A stretch of 64,000 nucleotides of DNA from Neokomagataea thailandica NBRC 106555 (GCF_001598495.1 NZ_BCZB01000010.1:1-64000), one strand, 5' to 3'. Counted from the first letter of the stretch, positions 47,001 through 56,094 are shown. Made by a program: numbers and translations. The notes: a model not told the origin generated them from the sequence alone.

Positions 47001-47716
47001 CCCAAAGACTGGCCTCTATTTTTGCCCAGACTCACCCCGTTCTTGAAATTATTGTTCTTGATGATGCATCCCATGATGGCAGCCCAGCCCTAGCGCAAGA
47101 AACCGCACATCACTGGGGACGCACAATCCGCCTTGTCACCAACCGCACCTCATCAGGCTCCGTCTTTCACCAATGGCAAAAAGGCCTCGAACTCGCCCAA
47201 GGTGAGTGGATATGGATCGCTGAAGCCGATGACCTCTGCGACTCAACATTCCTAGAAAATCTTCTTAATGCCGCCCTACAAAAACCCAACGCTGTTATGG
47301 CCTTTTCGGATAGTCGCGCCATCGACCCGAAAGGACGCGTACTCCACCCCAGCTATAAACCTTATTGCGCAGAAAGCACCGGCACCTTGTTAGATCATGA
47401 TGCATGCTTTAAAGGCCGTCACTTCATCCAATCATGCCTCTCCGAACGCAACACCATCTTGAATGTTAGCAGCGCCATCTTCAAACGAGCTGCACTAGGC
47501 AACGCACTACAGCGCTGTAAAAACGACCTCGAAACCTATAAAATAGCCGGAGATTGGCGCGCATACATCGAATTACTAGATCATGATCATGCCGAAGTGC
47601 TTTATATCAGCCAGACATTAAATAGTCACCGCAGGCACCCTCAGTCGGCCACCCACACCCTAGACTACACGACCCACATGAACGAAATAAACTCCATCCA
47701 TACTCTAATAAAATAA
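44048..47716 (+). CDS. multi-domain surface glycan protein: FDP repeats, WbsX/GH99-like, GT4-like and GT2 domains
   Basis: A 1222-residue cytosolic-looking protein. Residues 36-215 hold five repeats of about 36 residues starting FNP or FDP (37, 75, 110, 146, 184), each with an aromatic pair, a late HY and a basic Arg-Pro end. Residues about 255-600 resemble the WbsX/GH99-like domain (ILAYYLPQFHTIPENNTWW, MWANENWSRRWDG, NAWNEWAEGAYLEPD). About 610-960 is GT4-like (IGIGYADIRKGFDLFVQLW, EDPYPSVALEAIASGLP). About 970-1222 is GT2 (VSVVVPSYNYAQYLAQRL, LDDASHDGS, EADDLCD). The GTG at 44048 has poorly spaced GGAG; a TTG at 44093, preceded by AGGA, is the alternative. The 5' end is AT-rich. Confidence 0.82.
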   Translation: MNRHIFFKKYIRNKTLKVTITTDETKNLHIIGHSGLFNPIYYINNNKDLKEIGTESLRHYHTYGWKEGRKPNPLFDPRWYILNNRDVRQDPLLHYITQGEHEGRQPISWFDPVWYKNTYAIPEGMLALAHYLLNRQRPDIRPIPEFDPAFYLKTYTDVAAANMDPLEHYMLQGFRENRRPFEGFDPFYYRRRYLKSMPDSNPLLHYLNNKTRPDIHPAQPLDGISVFRDVKRFSSAGPFFETQKPLPQNTVKRARILAYYLPQFHTIPENNTWWGNGFTEWTNTARTMPRFSGHYQPRIPRDLGHYTINSSHLLAQQAKMARDSGVEGFVFYFYWFNRQRLLETPLEILLQHPEIDLPFCLMWANENWSRRWDGSEDDLLIAQNYHPEDDDALIDCFARYMKDPRYIHINQRPLLKIYRPDTIPNPHSTIARWRQIFKNRHNLCPLIITGQAFDSTDPRPFGADGAFEFPPHKIVNGRPLLNDDVTLFDEDFSGQIYDYEDIVTHALQESPPPYPLIRTACPSWDNDARRQGKGLVLHGSTPALYKKWLNGLITYAQNNPFYNETLICVNAWNEWAEGAYLEPDQHFGSAYLNATAEACAGFHTTQNTTKLLLIGHDAFPAGAQTLLLEIARTLKSKRGIDLRFILLDGGALLDEYRAIAPVDILPSDTPDLTARLRHLHKNGFQHAILNSAATASISPSLNNAQIAFTFLIHELPYIIQERQLRPSMDIACALAQTIITPAPFVAHQLLLSSNPKLHILPQGLYTHIHYTTPIRRELRAQIGISDTEKLVIGIGYADIRKGFDLFVQLWRNLPDDTHALWLGDIDPTLHKGLMRDLEYASKSKRFHMLGHVKDVNHWLSAADFFTLTSREDPYPSVALEAIASGLPCLTFDETGGIPDLLRKLNVEPQPLLQHHILPFGHVHDMAHSISTTPALTAQQRKLQSHRMAQRFNFTHYVDHLLAHTIPHLPRVSVVVPSYNYAQYLAQRLASIFAQTHPVLEIIVLDDASHDGSPALAQETAHHWGRTIRLVTNRTSSGSVFHQWQKGLELAQGEWIWIAEADDLCDSTFLENLLNAALQKPNAVMAFSDSRAIDPKGRVLHPSYKPYCAESTGTLLDHDACFKGRHFIQSCLSERNTILNVSSAIFKRAALGNALQRCKNDLETYKIAGDWRAYIELLDHDHAEVLYISQTLNSHRRHPQSATHTLDYTTHMNEINSIHTLIK

Positions 47717-47890
47717 CGTCTCAACTTACCCAAACAAAAAATAATTATGCAAAATAAATACAGAAAAAGTGTAAATAAAAGCTTTATAAAACAATAGAAG
47801 TTAAAAAAATGACAGCCTCTTCGCTCTAGCGACTATATCCAGAGCTTAAGGCACATTTCAGCCAATTTTCAAACAGGCTCTAAAGACCTC

Positions 47891-47935
47891 TTTTCATAGG
47901 GTGGATCTTCGCACAAAAGACCCACCCTATGAAAA
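47891..47935. repeat. long inverted repeat between convergent genes
   Basis: TTTTCATAGGGTGG and CCACCCTATGAAAA are exact reverse complements, and inner TCTT/AAGA extend the stem past one mismatch. It lies between the end of the large glycosyltransferase gene and the end of the SDR gene. No T run follows on either strand, so it is not a textbook terminator. Confidence 0.6.
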
Positions 47936-47937
47936 TA

Positions 47938-48798
47938 TCAACCATTCACAATGATGCCGCCATTCACATGCAACGTCTGACCCGTCACAAAAGAAGCATC
48001 ATCACTGGCTAAATATACATAAGCTGGCCCCAACTCCGCAGGGTCTGCGCAACGTTGCATGGGAGTGCTTTTCGTCAAATCGGCAACCGTCTGCGGATCA
48101 ATAGGCCCCCAACTTGCAGGTTGCAAAGGCGTCCATACCGGACCAGGTGCCACCGCATTCACCCGCACGCCGTGAGACACCAACTCTAAGGCCAAAGCAC
48201 GTGTAAAACCGAGTTCTGCAGCCTTAGTAGTCGAATATGCAAGCAGCGCCTTATTGCCCATAAAGGCATTAATAGAAGACGTATTAATAATTGCCCCACC
48301 TGACGACAAATGCGGAACAACTGAGCGCGCCAGATAAAAATATCCGTTGATATTAATATCCATATGGCGCTGCCATTCATCATCAGAAATTGAGCAAATA
48401 TCTTCACTCACAACCTGAATGCCAGCATTATTGACTAATATATTAAGACCACCAAACTCACGAACGACCTGCTCGACCGCATTTTTGCATACGCTACTGG
48501 AAGCGACATCACCCGCAATCGCCAGAGCCTTGCGCCCCTCAGCCTCAATGAGACGGACTGTCTCTTGGGCATCATCATGCTCTTCCAGATAAAGAAACGC
48601 GATATCCGCTCCCTCACGGGCGAAGTGCAGCGCTGCAGAACGACCAATCCCGCTATCACCACCGCTGATCAATGCCTTTTTACCCGCAAGCTTACCGCTC
48701 CCACGATAATCTTCACGGATATGTACAGCCAATGGCTCTAACGCGGACTCTTTGCCCGGCTGATGTTCCTGTGATTGCGGAGGGATTTTTGTGGGCAT
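47938..48798 (-). CDS. SDR family oxidoreductase
   Basis: A short-chain dehydrogenase of about 286 residues with a hydrophilic N-terminal extension (PTKIPPQSQEHQPGKES) typical of the YhxC/YhdF/GsiB-neighbour stress-type SDRs. The NAD(P)-binding motif is SGGDSGIGRSAALHFAREG, the NNAG motif is LVNNAGIQV, and the catalytic residues are Ser in NTSSINAF and Tyr-Lys in YSTTKAA. The C-terminus FVTGQTLHVNGG closes the fold. The start at MPTKIPP (48796-48798) is chosen by family length; an upstream Met adds 31 atypical residues. The substrate is unknown. Confidence 0.87.
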   Translation of the reverse strand: MPTKIPPQSQEHQPGKESALEPLAVHIREDYRGSGKLAGKKALISGGDSGIGRSAALHFAREGADIAFLYLEEHDDAQETVRLIEAEGRKALAIAGDVASSSVCKNAVEQVVREFGGLNILVNNAGIQVVSEDICSISDDEWQRHMDININGYFYLARSVVPHLSSGGAIINTSSINAFMGNKALLAYSTTKAAELGFTRALALELVSHGVRVNAVAPGPVWTPLQPASWGPIDPQTVADLTKSTPMQRCADPAELGPAYVYLASDDASFVTGQTLHVNGGIIVNG

Positions 48799-48942
48799 GA
48801 CAGAAACTCGCTCAAAATTTTTGCCCCTTACACGTAAGGAGCACTCTGCACGAGAAAACGCCGCCCCCTGCCTGACTGTTGCCATCATCACCTATCTGTG
48901 AAGAGACAACCGCCAGAAAGAACATCACTCCGCAATAATGGC

Positions 48943-50211
48943 TTAAACGGCCGTAATCACCTTCATACCGCCCATATAAGGGATCAAAGCTTCCGGCACT
49001 GTAATGCTGCCATCTTCATTTTGATATGTTTCCATAAGCGCAATCATCGTACGCCCCAGCGCTAGGCCAGAACCATTCAGCGTATGCACAAAGGCTGGCC
49101 CCTTAGCCGTCCGATAACGCGCATTCATACGACGCGCCTGAAACGCACGCGTATTAGAGCAGGATGAAATTTCACGCCACGCTCCCTGCCCAGGCAACCA
49201 TGCTTCAAGGTCATACGTCTTAGCCGCACCAAAACCCGTATCACCCGCACAAAGCAGCATACGACGGAAAGGAATGTCCAACCGTTCTAGCACTGTTTCT
49301 GCAGCCCGCGTCATGCGTTCATGTTCATCATCGCTTGCCTCAGGCGCAACCACGGACACCAACTCACATTTCATGAATTGATGCTGACGCAACATCCCAC
49401 GTACATCACGCCCAGATGCCCCCGCTTCAGAACGAAAACACGCGGACAAAGCCGTCATACGGATCGGCAACGTAGTCTCTGGAAGAATATCTCCCATAAC
49501 CGAAGCGGTTAAAGGCACTTCAGCTGTTGGAATCAACCAACGGCCATCTTCTGTACGAAAAGATTCTTCCGAAAATTTCGGCAGCTTATCCGTGCCATAC
49601 ATGGCATCATCACCAACCAAAAGCGGCACGGTCGTTTCGCTATAACCAAACTCCGTGGTGTGCGTGTCGAGCATAAACTGCCCCAACGCACGCTCCAAGC
49701 GCGCCAAGGCACCGCGTAACACCACAAATCGCGCACCGGACAATTTACTGGCCGTCGGAAAATCCATCAGGCCAAGTTGTTCGCCCAATTCAAAATGCTG
49801 TTTTGGTGTGAACGCAAAATCACGCACCGTGCCACGCGCATGCACAACAACATTATCGCTCTCATCCTTGCCATCCGGCACAGAAGAATCAAGCTGGTTC
49901 GGCAATGCTTTGAGCACATCATCAATGCCCGTTTGCAAAGCATTCGCCTTTTCTTCTAACGTCACGATCTCTTCACGCAGAGCGACTGCCCGCGCTTCCA
50001 ATTCGCTCGTATCCGCGCCGCTGCGCTTACCCTGCCCGATCTCTTTCGCGATTGTCTTACGTGCCGCTTGTGCGTCTTGCAGTGCAGCTAATGCTGCACG
50101 ACGTGCTTCGTCTTCTTCAACAATCTTTTGCCCGACCGGAGCAAGGCCACGACGCTCAAGAGCTGCGTCAAACGCGGCGGGGTCCGCGCGCAGGGCTTTA
50201 AGGTCGTGCAT
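48943..50211 (-). CDS. serS: seryl-tRNA synthetase
   Basis: Class IIa synthetase of 422 residues that charges tRNA-Ser (and selenocysteine tRNA where present). The N-terminal long coiled-coil arm runs over about residues 30-105, then motif 1-3 regions: [26 protein letters not shown] in two parts, [28 protein letters not shown] in two parts, and the terminal [25 protein letters not shown] in part. It follows tatC in the same direction, the usual alphaproteobacterial order. Confidence 0.96.
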   Translation of the reverse strand: MHDLKALRADPAAFDAALERRGLAPVGQKIVEEDEARRAALAALQDAQAARKTIAKEIGQGKRSGADTSELEARAVALREEIVTLEEKANALQTGIDDVLKALPNQLDSSVPDGKDESDNVVVHARGTVRDFAFTPKQHFELGEQLGLMDFPTASKLSGARFVVLRGALARLERALGQFMLDTHTTEFGYSETTVPLLVGDDAMYGTDKLPKFSEESFRTEDGRWLIPTAEVPLTASVMGDILPETTLPIRMTALSACFRSEAGASGRDVRGMLRQHQFMKCELVSVVAPEASDDEHERMTRAAETVLERLDIPFRRMLLCAGDTGFGAAKTYDLEAWLPGQGAWREISSCSNTRAFQARRMNARYRTAKGPAFVHTLNGSGLALGRTMIALMETYQNEDGSITVPEALIPYMGGMKVITAV

Positions 50212-50240
50212 GGTTCAGGCTCCGTTTCTTCGTCTTACAA

Positions 50241-51026
50241 TCAATCAACATCATCAGGCTCCGGCTTTGGCTCAACCAAACGTGCCGTAAGAATAGAGAC
50301 CTCATACAACGCCACTAGCGGAACTGCGAGGCTCAACATCGTAATCGCATCCGGCGGTGCAATCACAGCAGAGACTGCAAAAGACGCCACAACCGCATAA
50401 CGACGGAATTTCTTTAACTGAGCGACGCTCACCAACCCAACACGCGCCAAGAGCGTCAAAACAACCGGCAACTCAAAACACACCCCAAAAGCAAGGATCA
50501 TTTTGGTAACCAAGGTCAGATATTCTGAAACCTTCGCCTGTAACTCAATCTGCATCCCGTCACTACCGGGCGCACCGCTCTGGAACGATAGGAAAAACTG
50601 CCACGCAAACGGGAACACAACGTAGTAAGCCAGCGCTGCCCCCATCAAAAACATGACAGGCGTTGCCACTAAAAACGGTGCAAAAGCTTTCTTTTCACTC
50701 CGGTACAAACCCGGTGCAATAAAAATCCACGCCTGAATGGCAATCATCGGAAACGATAAGAACGTCGCCCCGAACAACGCCACACGAATATACGTGAAAA
50801 ACGCTTCATACAGCGCCGTATAAATCAAATGTGGCTGCTCCCCCTTCTGCCGCATGATTGTGCCCAAAGGCGCAGCTAGAAACCGATACAACTCACCTGA
50901 AAAGTGGTAGCAAATCCCAAAAGCCACCACGAACGTTGCAATCGACCAGATTAACCGCCGCCGAAGTTCTACAATATGCTCCAGCAGAGGCATCGGCTTA
51001 TCATCAAGTGCATCCGCCTCGCTCAT
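50241..51026 (-). CDS. tatC: Sec-independent protein translocase TatC
   Basis: Integral core of the twin-arginine translocase that exports folded proteins, many of them cofactor-bearing periplasmic dehydrogenases in acetic acid bacteria. 261 residues with six hydrophobic segments. The N-terminus has the conserved LLEHIVELRRRLIWS, and the first periplasmic loop and helix 2 region contain AALYEAFFTYIRVALFGATFLSFPMIAIQAW in part. The ATG overlaps the tatB stop (ATGA). Confidence 0.95.
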   Translation of the reverse strand: MSEADALDDKPMPLLEHIVELRRRLIWSIATFVVAFGICYHFSGELYRFLAAPLGTIMRQKGEQPHLIYTALYEAFFTYIRVALFGATFLSFPMIAIQAWIFIAPGLYRSEKKAFAPFLVATPVMFLMGAALAYYVVFPFAWQFFLSFQSGAPGSDGMQIELQAKVSEYLTLVTKMILAFGVCFELPVVLTLLARVGLVSVAQLKKFRRYAVVASFAVSAVIAPPDAITMLSLAVPLVALYEVSILTARLVEPKPEPDDVD

Positions 51027-51601
51027 GCCTGCGTCTCCTCACGTCTAATCGGCACACGGCGGCCATGATGGAGCGTCCGCACCGGGGGTAAAATATGCGG
51101 AGCCTCCCAGCGGGAACGCTCTCTTAACAAACGACGCGCCGTGCTTGGCGGCATAATCACAGGCGCCTGCGCGACATCCTCATTTAACACATGCTCAACG
51201 ACTGGCTGCTCTACCGGCGCTCCCCCACCAAATGGCTCATACGCTTCCGGCATAGGTGGCGGTGGAGGCAATGGCGCAGGTGGTACACGCGGTAATGCCG
51301 ATGGATCATGCTTGTCATCCAGTGACAAACCTTCTCTCAAAGAGCCATCTGCATCAACAAAACGCCCAACACGATCACGCAGATTGAAATTCCGTAGATT
51401 TCGGAACTCATCACGTGCATCGGAGAGGTCCGCTTCACGCACCATATCATCCACATGAGACTGAAACTCTGAAGCCATCCGCCTCATCGCTTTAATCCCA
51501 TTCGAAATTGTACGGATCGCAACAGGCAGGTCTTTCGGGCGGATAAAAATCATCGCCACGATCACGAACAGCGCAATCTCAGAAAAACTAAAGTCGAACA
51601 T
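51023..51601 (-). CDS. tatB: Sec-independent protein translocase TatB
   Basis: Membrane-anchored signal-peptide receptor of the Tat system. The first residues MFDFSFSEIALFVIVAMIFIRPKDLP contain the single membrane helix, followed by an amphipathic helix (AIRTISNGIKAMRRMASEFQ) as in TatB. The C-terminal half is Pro-rich and disordered (PPAPLPPPPPMPEAYEP), long for the family at 192 residues in all. No tatA gene lies between scpB and this gene, where many Alphaproteobacteria have one. Confidence 0.9.
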   Translation of the reverse strand: MFDFSFSEIALFVIVAMIFIRPKDLPVAIRTISNGIKAMRRMASEFQSHVDDMVREADLSDARDEFRNLRNFNLRDRVGRFVDADGSLREGLSLDDKHDPSALPRVPPAPLPPPPPMPEAYEPFGGGAPVEQPVVEHVLNEDVAQAPVIMPPSTARRLLRERSRWEAPHILPPVRTLHHGRRVPIRREETQA

Positions 51602-51633
51602 GCGCCAACCCTACCCCTTCACGGCCTTCTCGC

Positions 51634-52221
51634 CTATCCTTCATCTTGCGGATCACGCGTCATTCCTACCGTTTCTGTATCTTCTGTCGTCGCACGGTCT
51701 AGCAAGAAGTCCTCCCGGCGCGGCAAAGACGCCAAAGAAGACAAACCAAATACTTCTAAAAAACGCGCCGTTGTGCCCCATAATACCGGCCGACCCGGCA
51801 CATCTTTTCGCCCTTTGGGAGACACTAAACCGTCTTCCAAGAGCGCATCCAACACCGCCTGCCCTAAAGAGACCCCGCGCACAGCCTCCACTTCTGAGCG
51901 CGTACACGGCTGATGATATGCAATAACAGCAAGCGTCTCCATCGTACTCCTGCTCAAACGCCGTGGTTTCTCGATAACCCGCGTCAAAGCCCCCGCATAT
52001 TCGGCACGTGTCCGAAACTGCCAGCCACCAGCCACCTCAACCAATTCAATCGCATGATGCTCAAAACGCTTTTGTATCTCCAGAAGTACTTCTGGAGCAT
52101 GTACTTCTAAACCTTGCGAACGCAAAAGATCTACCATTTCTGAGAGGCGAACAGGCTCTGGAGAGGCAAAAATCAATGCCTCCAGCAAACATGCTGCATT
52201 CATGCTCTTCGCGCCCTTCAT
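51634..52221 (-). CDS. scpB: segregation and condensation protein ScpB
   Basis: Winged-helix subunit of the SMC-ScpAB condensin. 195 residues with two winged-helix domains: ACLLEALIFASPEPVRLSEMVDLL at the start, the middle LSRSTMETLAVIAYHQPCTRSEVEAVRG diagnostic of ScpB, and GRPVLWGTTARFLEVFGLSSLASLP near the end. The ATG at 52219-52221 overlaps the scpA stop. Confidence 0.93.
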   Translation of the reverse strand: MKGAKSMNAACLLEALIFASPEPVRLSEMVDLLRSQGLEVHAPEVLLEIQKRFEHHAIELVEVAGGWQFRTRAEYAGALTRVIEKPRRLSRSTMETLAVIAYHQPCTRSEVEAVRGVSLGQAVLDALLEDGLVSPKGRKDVPGRPVLWGTTARFLEVFGLSSLASLPRREDFLLDRATTEDTETVGMTRDPQDEG

Positions 52222-53018
52222 GGTACACTCCGAAAATGAATATCGGCAAAAGCCTCATCCTGCCGCAGCTGAACACGCCCTATTTTAGCCATTTCCAATC
52301 CTGCGACTAAAGAACCTGCCAGAGCCGCATGCCGTCCAATAGTCGTTTCTTCTTCTGGAAAAATATCTGGCACGATGGCATTCAAAGCGCACCATTCTTC
52401 CCCCACCCCATCTGACAACATGGCCTTTAACCGCGCCAAAGCATCTTGCAAGCTCCAATATCGGCGTATTTTGGGCGTATAAACACGCTTCTTAAACGTT
52501 CTACGACGTGCAGACAGATAAGACGTGATCAACGATGTCAGGTCTACTTTCAACCCAGAGCGATCAATTTCAGTATGATCTTCTCCAGCCCCCCGCCGAA
52601 AAACATCAACGCCTAACTTGGGCTGTTTTCCGAGCCACAAGGCAGCTTCACGCATGTGCTCTAACGCAACCAGACGCTCTTGCAATAATTCTGCCGCTTC
52701 TTCAGCCGTGGCATCATTTTGTTCTACAGGCAGCAGCAAGCGTGACTTCAACCACGCCAACCACGCCGCCATAACCAACCAATCAGCGGCCAATTCCAGC
52801 CGAAAAGAACGTGCCTCAGCACGCGCCTTTTCCACTAGAGCAAGATACTGCTCCACCAGTTGCAGAATGGAAATCTGAGCCAAGTCCACTTTCTGCGCCC
52901 GAGCTAACTCAAGCAACAAATCCAGAGGCCCCTCATAACCATCCAGCGTGAGGTGGAGCGTATCGTCGTTCAAAGCACACTCAAAATTGCGCTGGCGTAC
53001 ACGCGATAGACTGCGCAT
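52218..53018 (-). CDS. scpA: segregation and condensation protein ScpA
   Basis: Kleisin subunit closing the SMC ring during chromosome segregation. About 266 residues. The family signature begins TLHLTLDGYEGPLDLLLELARAQKVDLAQISI (in two pieces), with the helical AADWLVMAAWLAWLKSRLLLP block and a C-terminal winged helix. The ATG at 53018 lies inside the end of the SPOR gene (38-base overlap); a TTG at 52973 just before NDDTLHL is an alternative start after that stop. Confidence 0.92.
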   Translation of the reverse strand: MRSLSRVRQRNFECALNDDTLHLTLDGYEGPLDLLLELARAQKVDLAQISILQLVEQYLALVEKARAEARSFRLELAADWLVMAAWLAWLKSRLLLPVEQNDATAEEAAELLQERLVALEHMREAALWLGKQPKLGVDVFRRGAGEDHTEIDRSGLKVDLTSLITSYLSARRRTFKKRVYTPKIRRYWSLQDALARLKAMLSDGVGEEWCALNAIVPDIFPEEETTIGRHAALAGSLVAGLEMAKIGRVQLRQDEAFADIHFRSVP

Positions 53019-54237
53019 GCAGCTTCACACAAAACGCACGGGCAGCCTTACTATCAGCAAAACCACCAATACGGAGACGCACAAAACTACGGTCTCCCTG
53101 CGTCGTATGCTCAAAGAGCGGCGTATGCCCACTCAATAAACCTGCAGCACGCACGCGCAAGGTCTCCCATTCATGATGCGCCATGGCTTCACTATTAAGC
53201 GCAGCCAATTGCACCTCATGATGCCCATTACCCGATGCCGCGCGTGGCGTATCATCACTTTCCGGCACAGGAGATGGCGGCGGCAAAGGCGCTGCCACAG
53301 CAGGGCGTGGCGCAGGCGCAGGAGCGGGCCCGACCTCTTGCCGAATAATACGCTCCCGCTCTGGAGAAACCCGCCGGGACGTCACCGCCGACCGAACAGC
53401 CGGCAAAGAAGGCGTCTCGGCCGCATCCGCATCATCATCACTCGGTGTTACCACATTCCCCGCCTTTACAGGTGCTGGTGGTGACACATGCTTGACCGGT
53501 GCAGGCGCTTCACTCTGCGCAGAAGAGGTTTTGGGCGCAGCGTCAGCCAATTGCGTCTGCTCCCCTTCTGCTGCGTCAGATGCCACACCATCTTTCGGCT
53601 GTGCATTCAGTGACGATGCATCCGCTGACTTCTCTGCCGTAGCCGCAGGAGACGTAACCGTATTTTGTGCTACCGGCTTTGGTGCCGGAGGCGCACCGTA
53701 CTGCCGTGCAAAAGCCTTCGTATCAGGCTGTTCTGGTCCCGGAGCTAAGTGTGCTTCTCCGCTGCCTGTCATATCTGTGCTGTCATCACCGGCCATCAAC
53801 TGCATACCACCAGGATCTGCCGGAACTTCACGCACAGCCCCAGACGGCGGCCCAATAATGGGCACACCACCGTGATTCTTGCCAACCAAGCTCCAGCCCC
53901 CGACAGCAACCAGCAAAACCGCTCCAATGCCGACAGCACCACCTACCAGCTTACGCGTCGCCGGGTCGCTTCCAAGGAACGACATAACCCCTGCACCAGC
54001 AACAGCCTTTGCCTTCCCCTGTCCAGCTGGTGACACTGCATTCGCAGGACGTGCCGCGCCACGACGGCGAGACGGCACATCATCATAATCTTGGCTCAAC
54101 CGCTCACGCCCTTGCGGACGGCTCTCCGGTGGCCGTGCAGCAGACCCACGGTCATCCCCGCCCCCTAACGGGCGGCGAGGAAGATCATCCCGCCGTGGTG
54201 GTTCATCATGCCGATAGCCGTCACCACCATCTGCCAT
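52981..54237 (-). CDS. SPOR domain-containing membrane protein
   Basis: A 418-residue bitopic protein. The first 85 residues are charged and disordered (Asp/Arg-rich), then one membrane helix (LVGGAVGIGAVLLVAVGGW, about 92-112), a 220-residue Pro/Ala-rich periplasmic linker, and a C-terminal SPOR domain (HEVQLAALNSEAMAHHEWETLR ... RLRIGGFADSKAARAFC in pieces). Such proteins bind septal peptidoglycan lacking stem peptides. Its position between argS and scpA is standard in Alphaproteobacteria, though there nagZ often follows; it is absent here. Confidence 0.87.
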   Translation of the reverse strand: MADGGDGYRHDEPPRRDDLPRRPLGGGDDRGSAARPPESRPQGRERLSQDYDDVPSRRRGAARPANAVSPAGQGKAKAVAGAGVMSFLGSDPATRKLVGGAVGIGAVLLVAVGGWSLVGKNHGGVPIIGPPSGAVREVPADPGGMQLMAGDDSTDMTGSGEAHLAPGPEQPDTKAFARQYGAPPAPKPVAQNTVTSPAATAEKSADASSLNAQPKDGVASDAAEGEQTQLADAAPKTSSAQSEAPAPVKHVSPPAPVKAGNVVTPSDDDADAAETPSLPAVRSAVTSRRVSPERERIIRQEVGPAPAPAPRPAVAAPLPPPSPVPESDDTPRAASGNGHHEVQLAALNSEAMAHHEWETLRVRAAGLLSGHTPLFEHTTQGDRSFVRLRIGGFADSKAARAFCVKLHAQSIACTPAQF

Positions 54238-56078
54238 TACATTTCCTCCACCGGCTCCACGCCAAGAATGGCCAGAGCATTACGCAATACCTGAGCAAGA
54301 GCAGAAACCAGCGCTAATTTTGACAAGCTCAACGCACGGTCATTCTCATGCAAGAAACGCAGTGCTGCATCGTCACGCCCACGGTTCCACAATGCATGGA
54401 AGTCAGACGCCAAATCTACACAATATGTTGCGATACGATGCGGCTCACGCGCTACGGCTGCGGCTTCAACTGTTCGCGGGAAGGCTGCCAAACGGCGCAG
54501 CACAGCGATTTCTGCATCTGATGACAAGCCGGACAGATCCGCACCGTTCAAGCTTTCAACCGTCAGCGCATCTGCACCAAACATCGTCGCGGCAGAACGT
54601 AAGACAGAACGGCAACGCGCATGGGCATATTGCACATAGAACACAGGGTTATCACGCGTTTGTGCCACGACCACGTCAAGGTCGAACTCCATCTGCGCAT
54701 CCGCCTTACGCGTCAACATCGTGAAGCGCACCGCATCACGCCCAACTTCATCCAGAAGATCACGCAGCGTCACGAATGTTCCCGCACGCTTGGACATACG
54801 CACAGGCTCACCGTTCTTCATGATGCGCACGATCTGGCACATCACAACTTCAAAGCCCGTCTTACCTTCTGTCAGCGCTGAGACAGCTGCCCGCATCCGT
54901 GAGACATAACCGCCGTGATCTGCACCTAACACGTCAATCAACACATCAGCATTGCGTGCCTTTTGGGCGTGATAGCCAATATCATTGGCAAAATACGTGT
55001 TAGTTCCATCAGACTTACGCAACGCACGGTCGGTATCATCACCAAAATCCGTGGAACGGAACAGCGTTTGTGGGCGTGGTTCCCAATCTTCAGGCGTCTT
55101 ACCCTTAGGTGGCTCAAGCACACCTTCATAAAGCAGGCCCTTAGCGTCCAACTGACCAATCGCGTCATCAACCAAACCAGAAGCCAACGTCTCAGCTTCC
55201 GATGCAAAAACCTTATGCTCAATACCGAGAGCGTTCAGATCTTCACGGATAGCAGCCATCATCCGTACCAAAGCCGTCTGGCGCACGACTTCGAACCAGA
55301 CGGACACGTCAGCTGGGCTACCATCTTCAGCAGCCAATGTGCGGCCATGTTCTGCGGCAATCGCCTCAGCAACCGGAATGAGATATTCTCCCTGATATTG
55401 CAGCCCATTTGGCGTTAGCTTGCCAAAGGTTTCTGCATCAATATCCGTGCCAATAGCCTGCAAATAACGCCAATACACAGCCCATGTCAGGGCAACAACC
55501 TGCGTCCCTGCATCATTGATGTAATATTCCCGCGTGACATCATGGCCCGCCGCTTCCAACAGGTTGGCCAGCGCATCACCCACCACAGCACCACGGCAAT
55601 GCCCTACATGCATTGGGCCTGTCGGGTTCGCTGAAACATATTCCACATTAACCCGCGTGCCATGCCCCAAACGGGAACGACCAAAAGCACTCTCCGCACG
55701 CAGCACCGTACGCGTCACGTCCTGCAGAACATCTGCCTTCAATGTGATGTTCACAAAGCCTGGGCCTGCAGATTCCGCCTTTGCAATTATCGGCAAATCA
55801 CTCAGTGCTTTAACCAAGTCCGCCGCAATCTCAACCGGCTTACGGCGCGCGGGCTTCGCAGCCAGCAGTGCTGCATTCGTCGCCATATCACCATGTGCCG
55901 CATCACGTGGTGGCGTGACTTCCACTCGTGCCAACACAGCATCAGGCACATCTGGCACCACAGAGCGCAGAGCCGTGCACACTAATTCGCGCGTCTGTGC
56001 GAACAAGCAGTCGGTCGTAAGGGTGGAAGAAGCTGCGTCCATGATGCGTTCGAGTCCTGTCGTGTCTATCATCGTCAA
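54237..56078 (-). CDS. argS: arginyl-tRNA synthetase
   Basis: Class I synthetase charging tRNA-Arg, which must bind tRNA to activate arginine. 613 residues. The HIGH motif is NPTGPMHVGHCRGAV, the KMSKS-equivalent is PVRMSKRAGTFVTL, and the C-terminal anticodon-binding helical domain ends LALVSALAQVLRNALAILGVEPVEEM. The N-terminal ArgRS domain (TPPRDAAHGDMATNAALL) is intact. The stop overlaps the SPOR gene start by one base (TAATG). The first Met has an alternative two codons later. Confidence 0.96.
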   Translation of the reverse strand: MTMIDTTGLERIMDAASSTLTTDCLFAQTRELVCTALRSVVPDVPDAVLARVEVTPPRDAAHGDMATNAALLAAKPARRKPVEIAADLVKALSDLPIIAKAESAGPGFVNITLKADVLQDVTRTVLRAESAFGRSRLGHGTRVNVEYVSANPTGPMHVGHCRGAVVGDALANLLEAAGHDVTREYYINDAGTQVVALTWAVYWRYLQAIGTDIDAETFGKLTPNGLQYQGEYLIPVAEAIAAEHGRTLAAEDGSPADVSVWFEVVRQTALVRMMAAIREDLNALGIEHKVFASEAETLASGLVDDAIGQLDAKGLLYEGVLEPPKGKTPEDWEPRPQTLFRSTDFGDDTDRALRKSDGTNTYFANDIGYHAQKARNADVLIDVLGADHGGYVSRMRAAVSALTEGKTGFEVVMCQIVRIMKNGEPVRMSKRAGTFVTLRDLLDEVGRDAVRFTMLTRKADAQMEFDLDVVVAQTRDNPVFYVQYAHARCRSVLRSAATMFGADALTVESLNGADLSGLSSDAEIAVLRRLAAFPRTVEAAAVAREPHRIATYCVDLASDFHALWNRGRDDAALRFLHENDRALSLSKLALVSALAQVLRNALAILGVEPVEEM

Positions 56079-56094
56079 AAAAAGCGTGGCCTTA

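Noticed and set aside
50128-50400. Open frame with Gly/Ser-rich start across serS and tatC
   Set aside because: Antisense to two well-supported genes and to their short junction.
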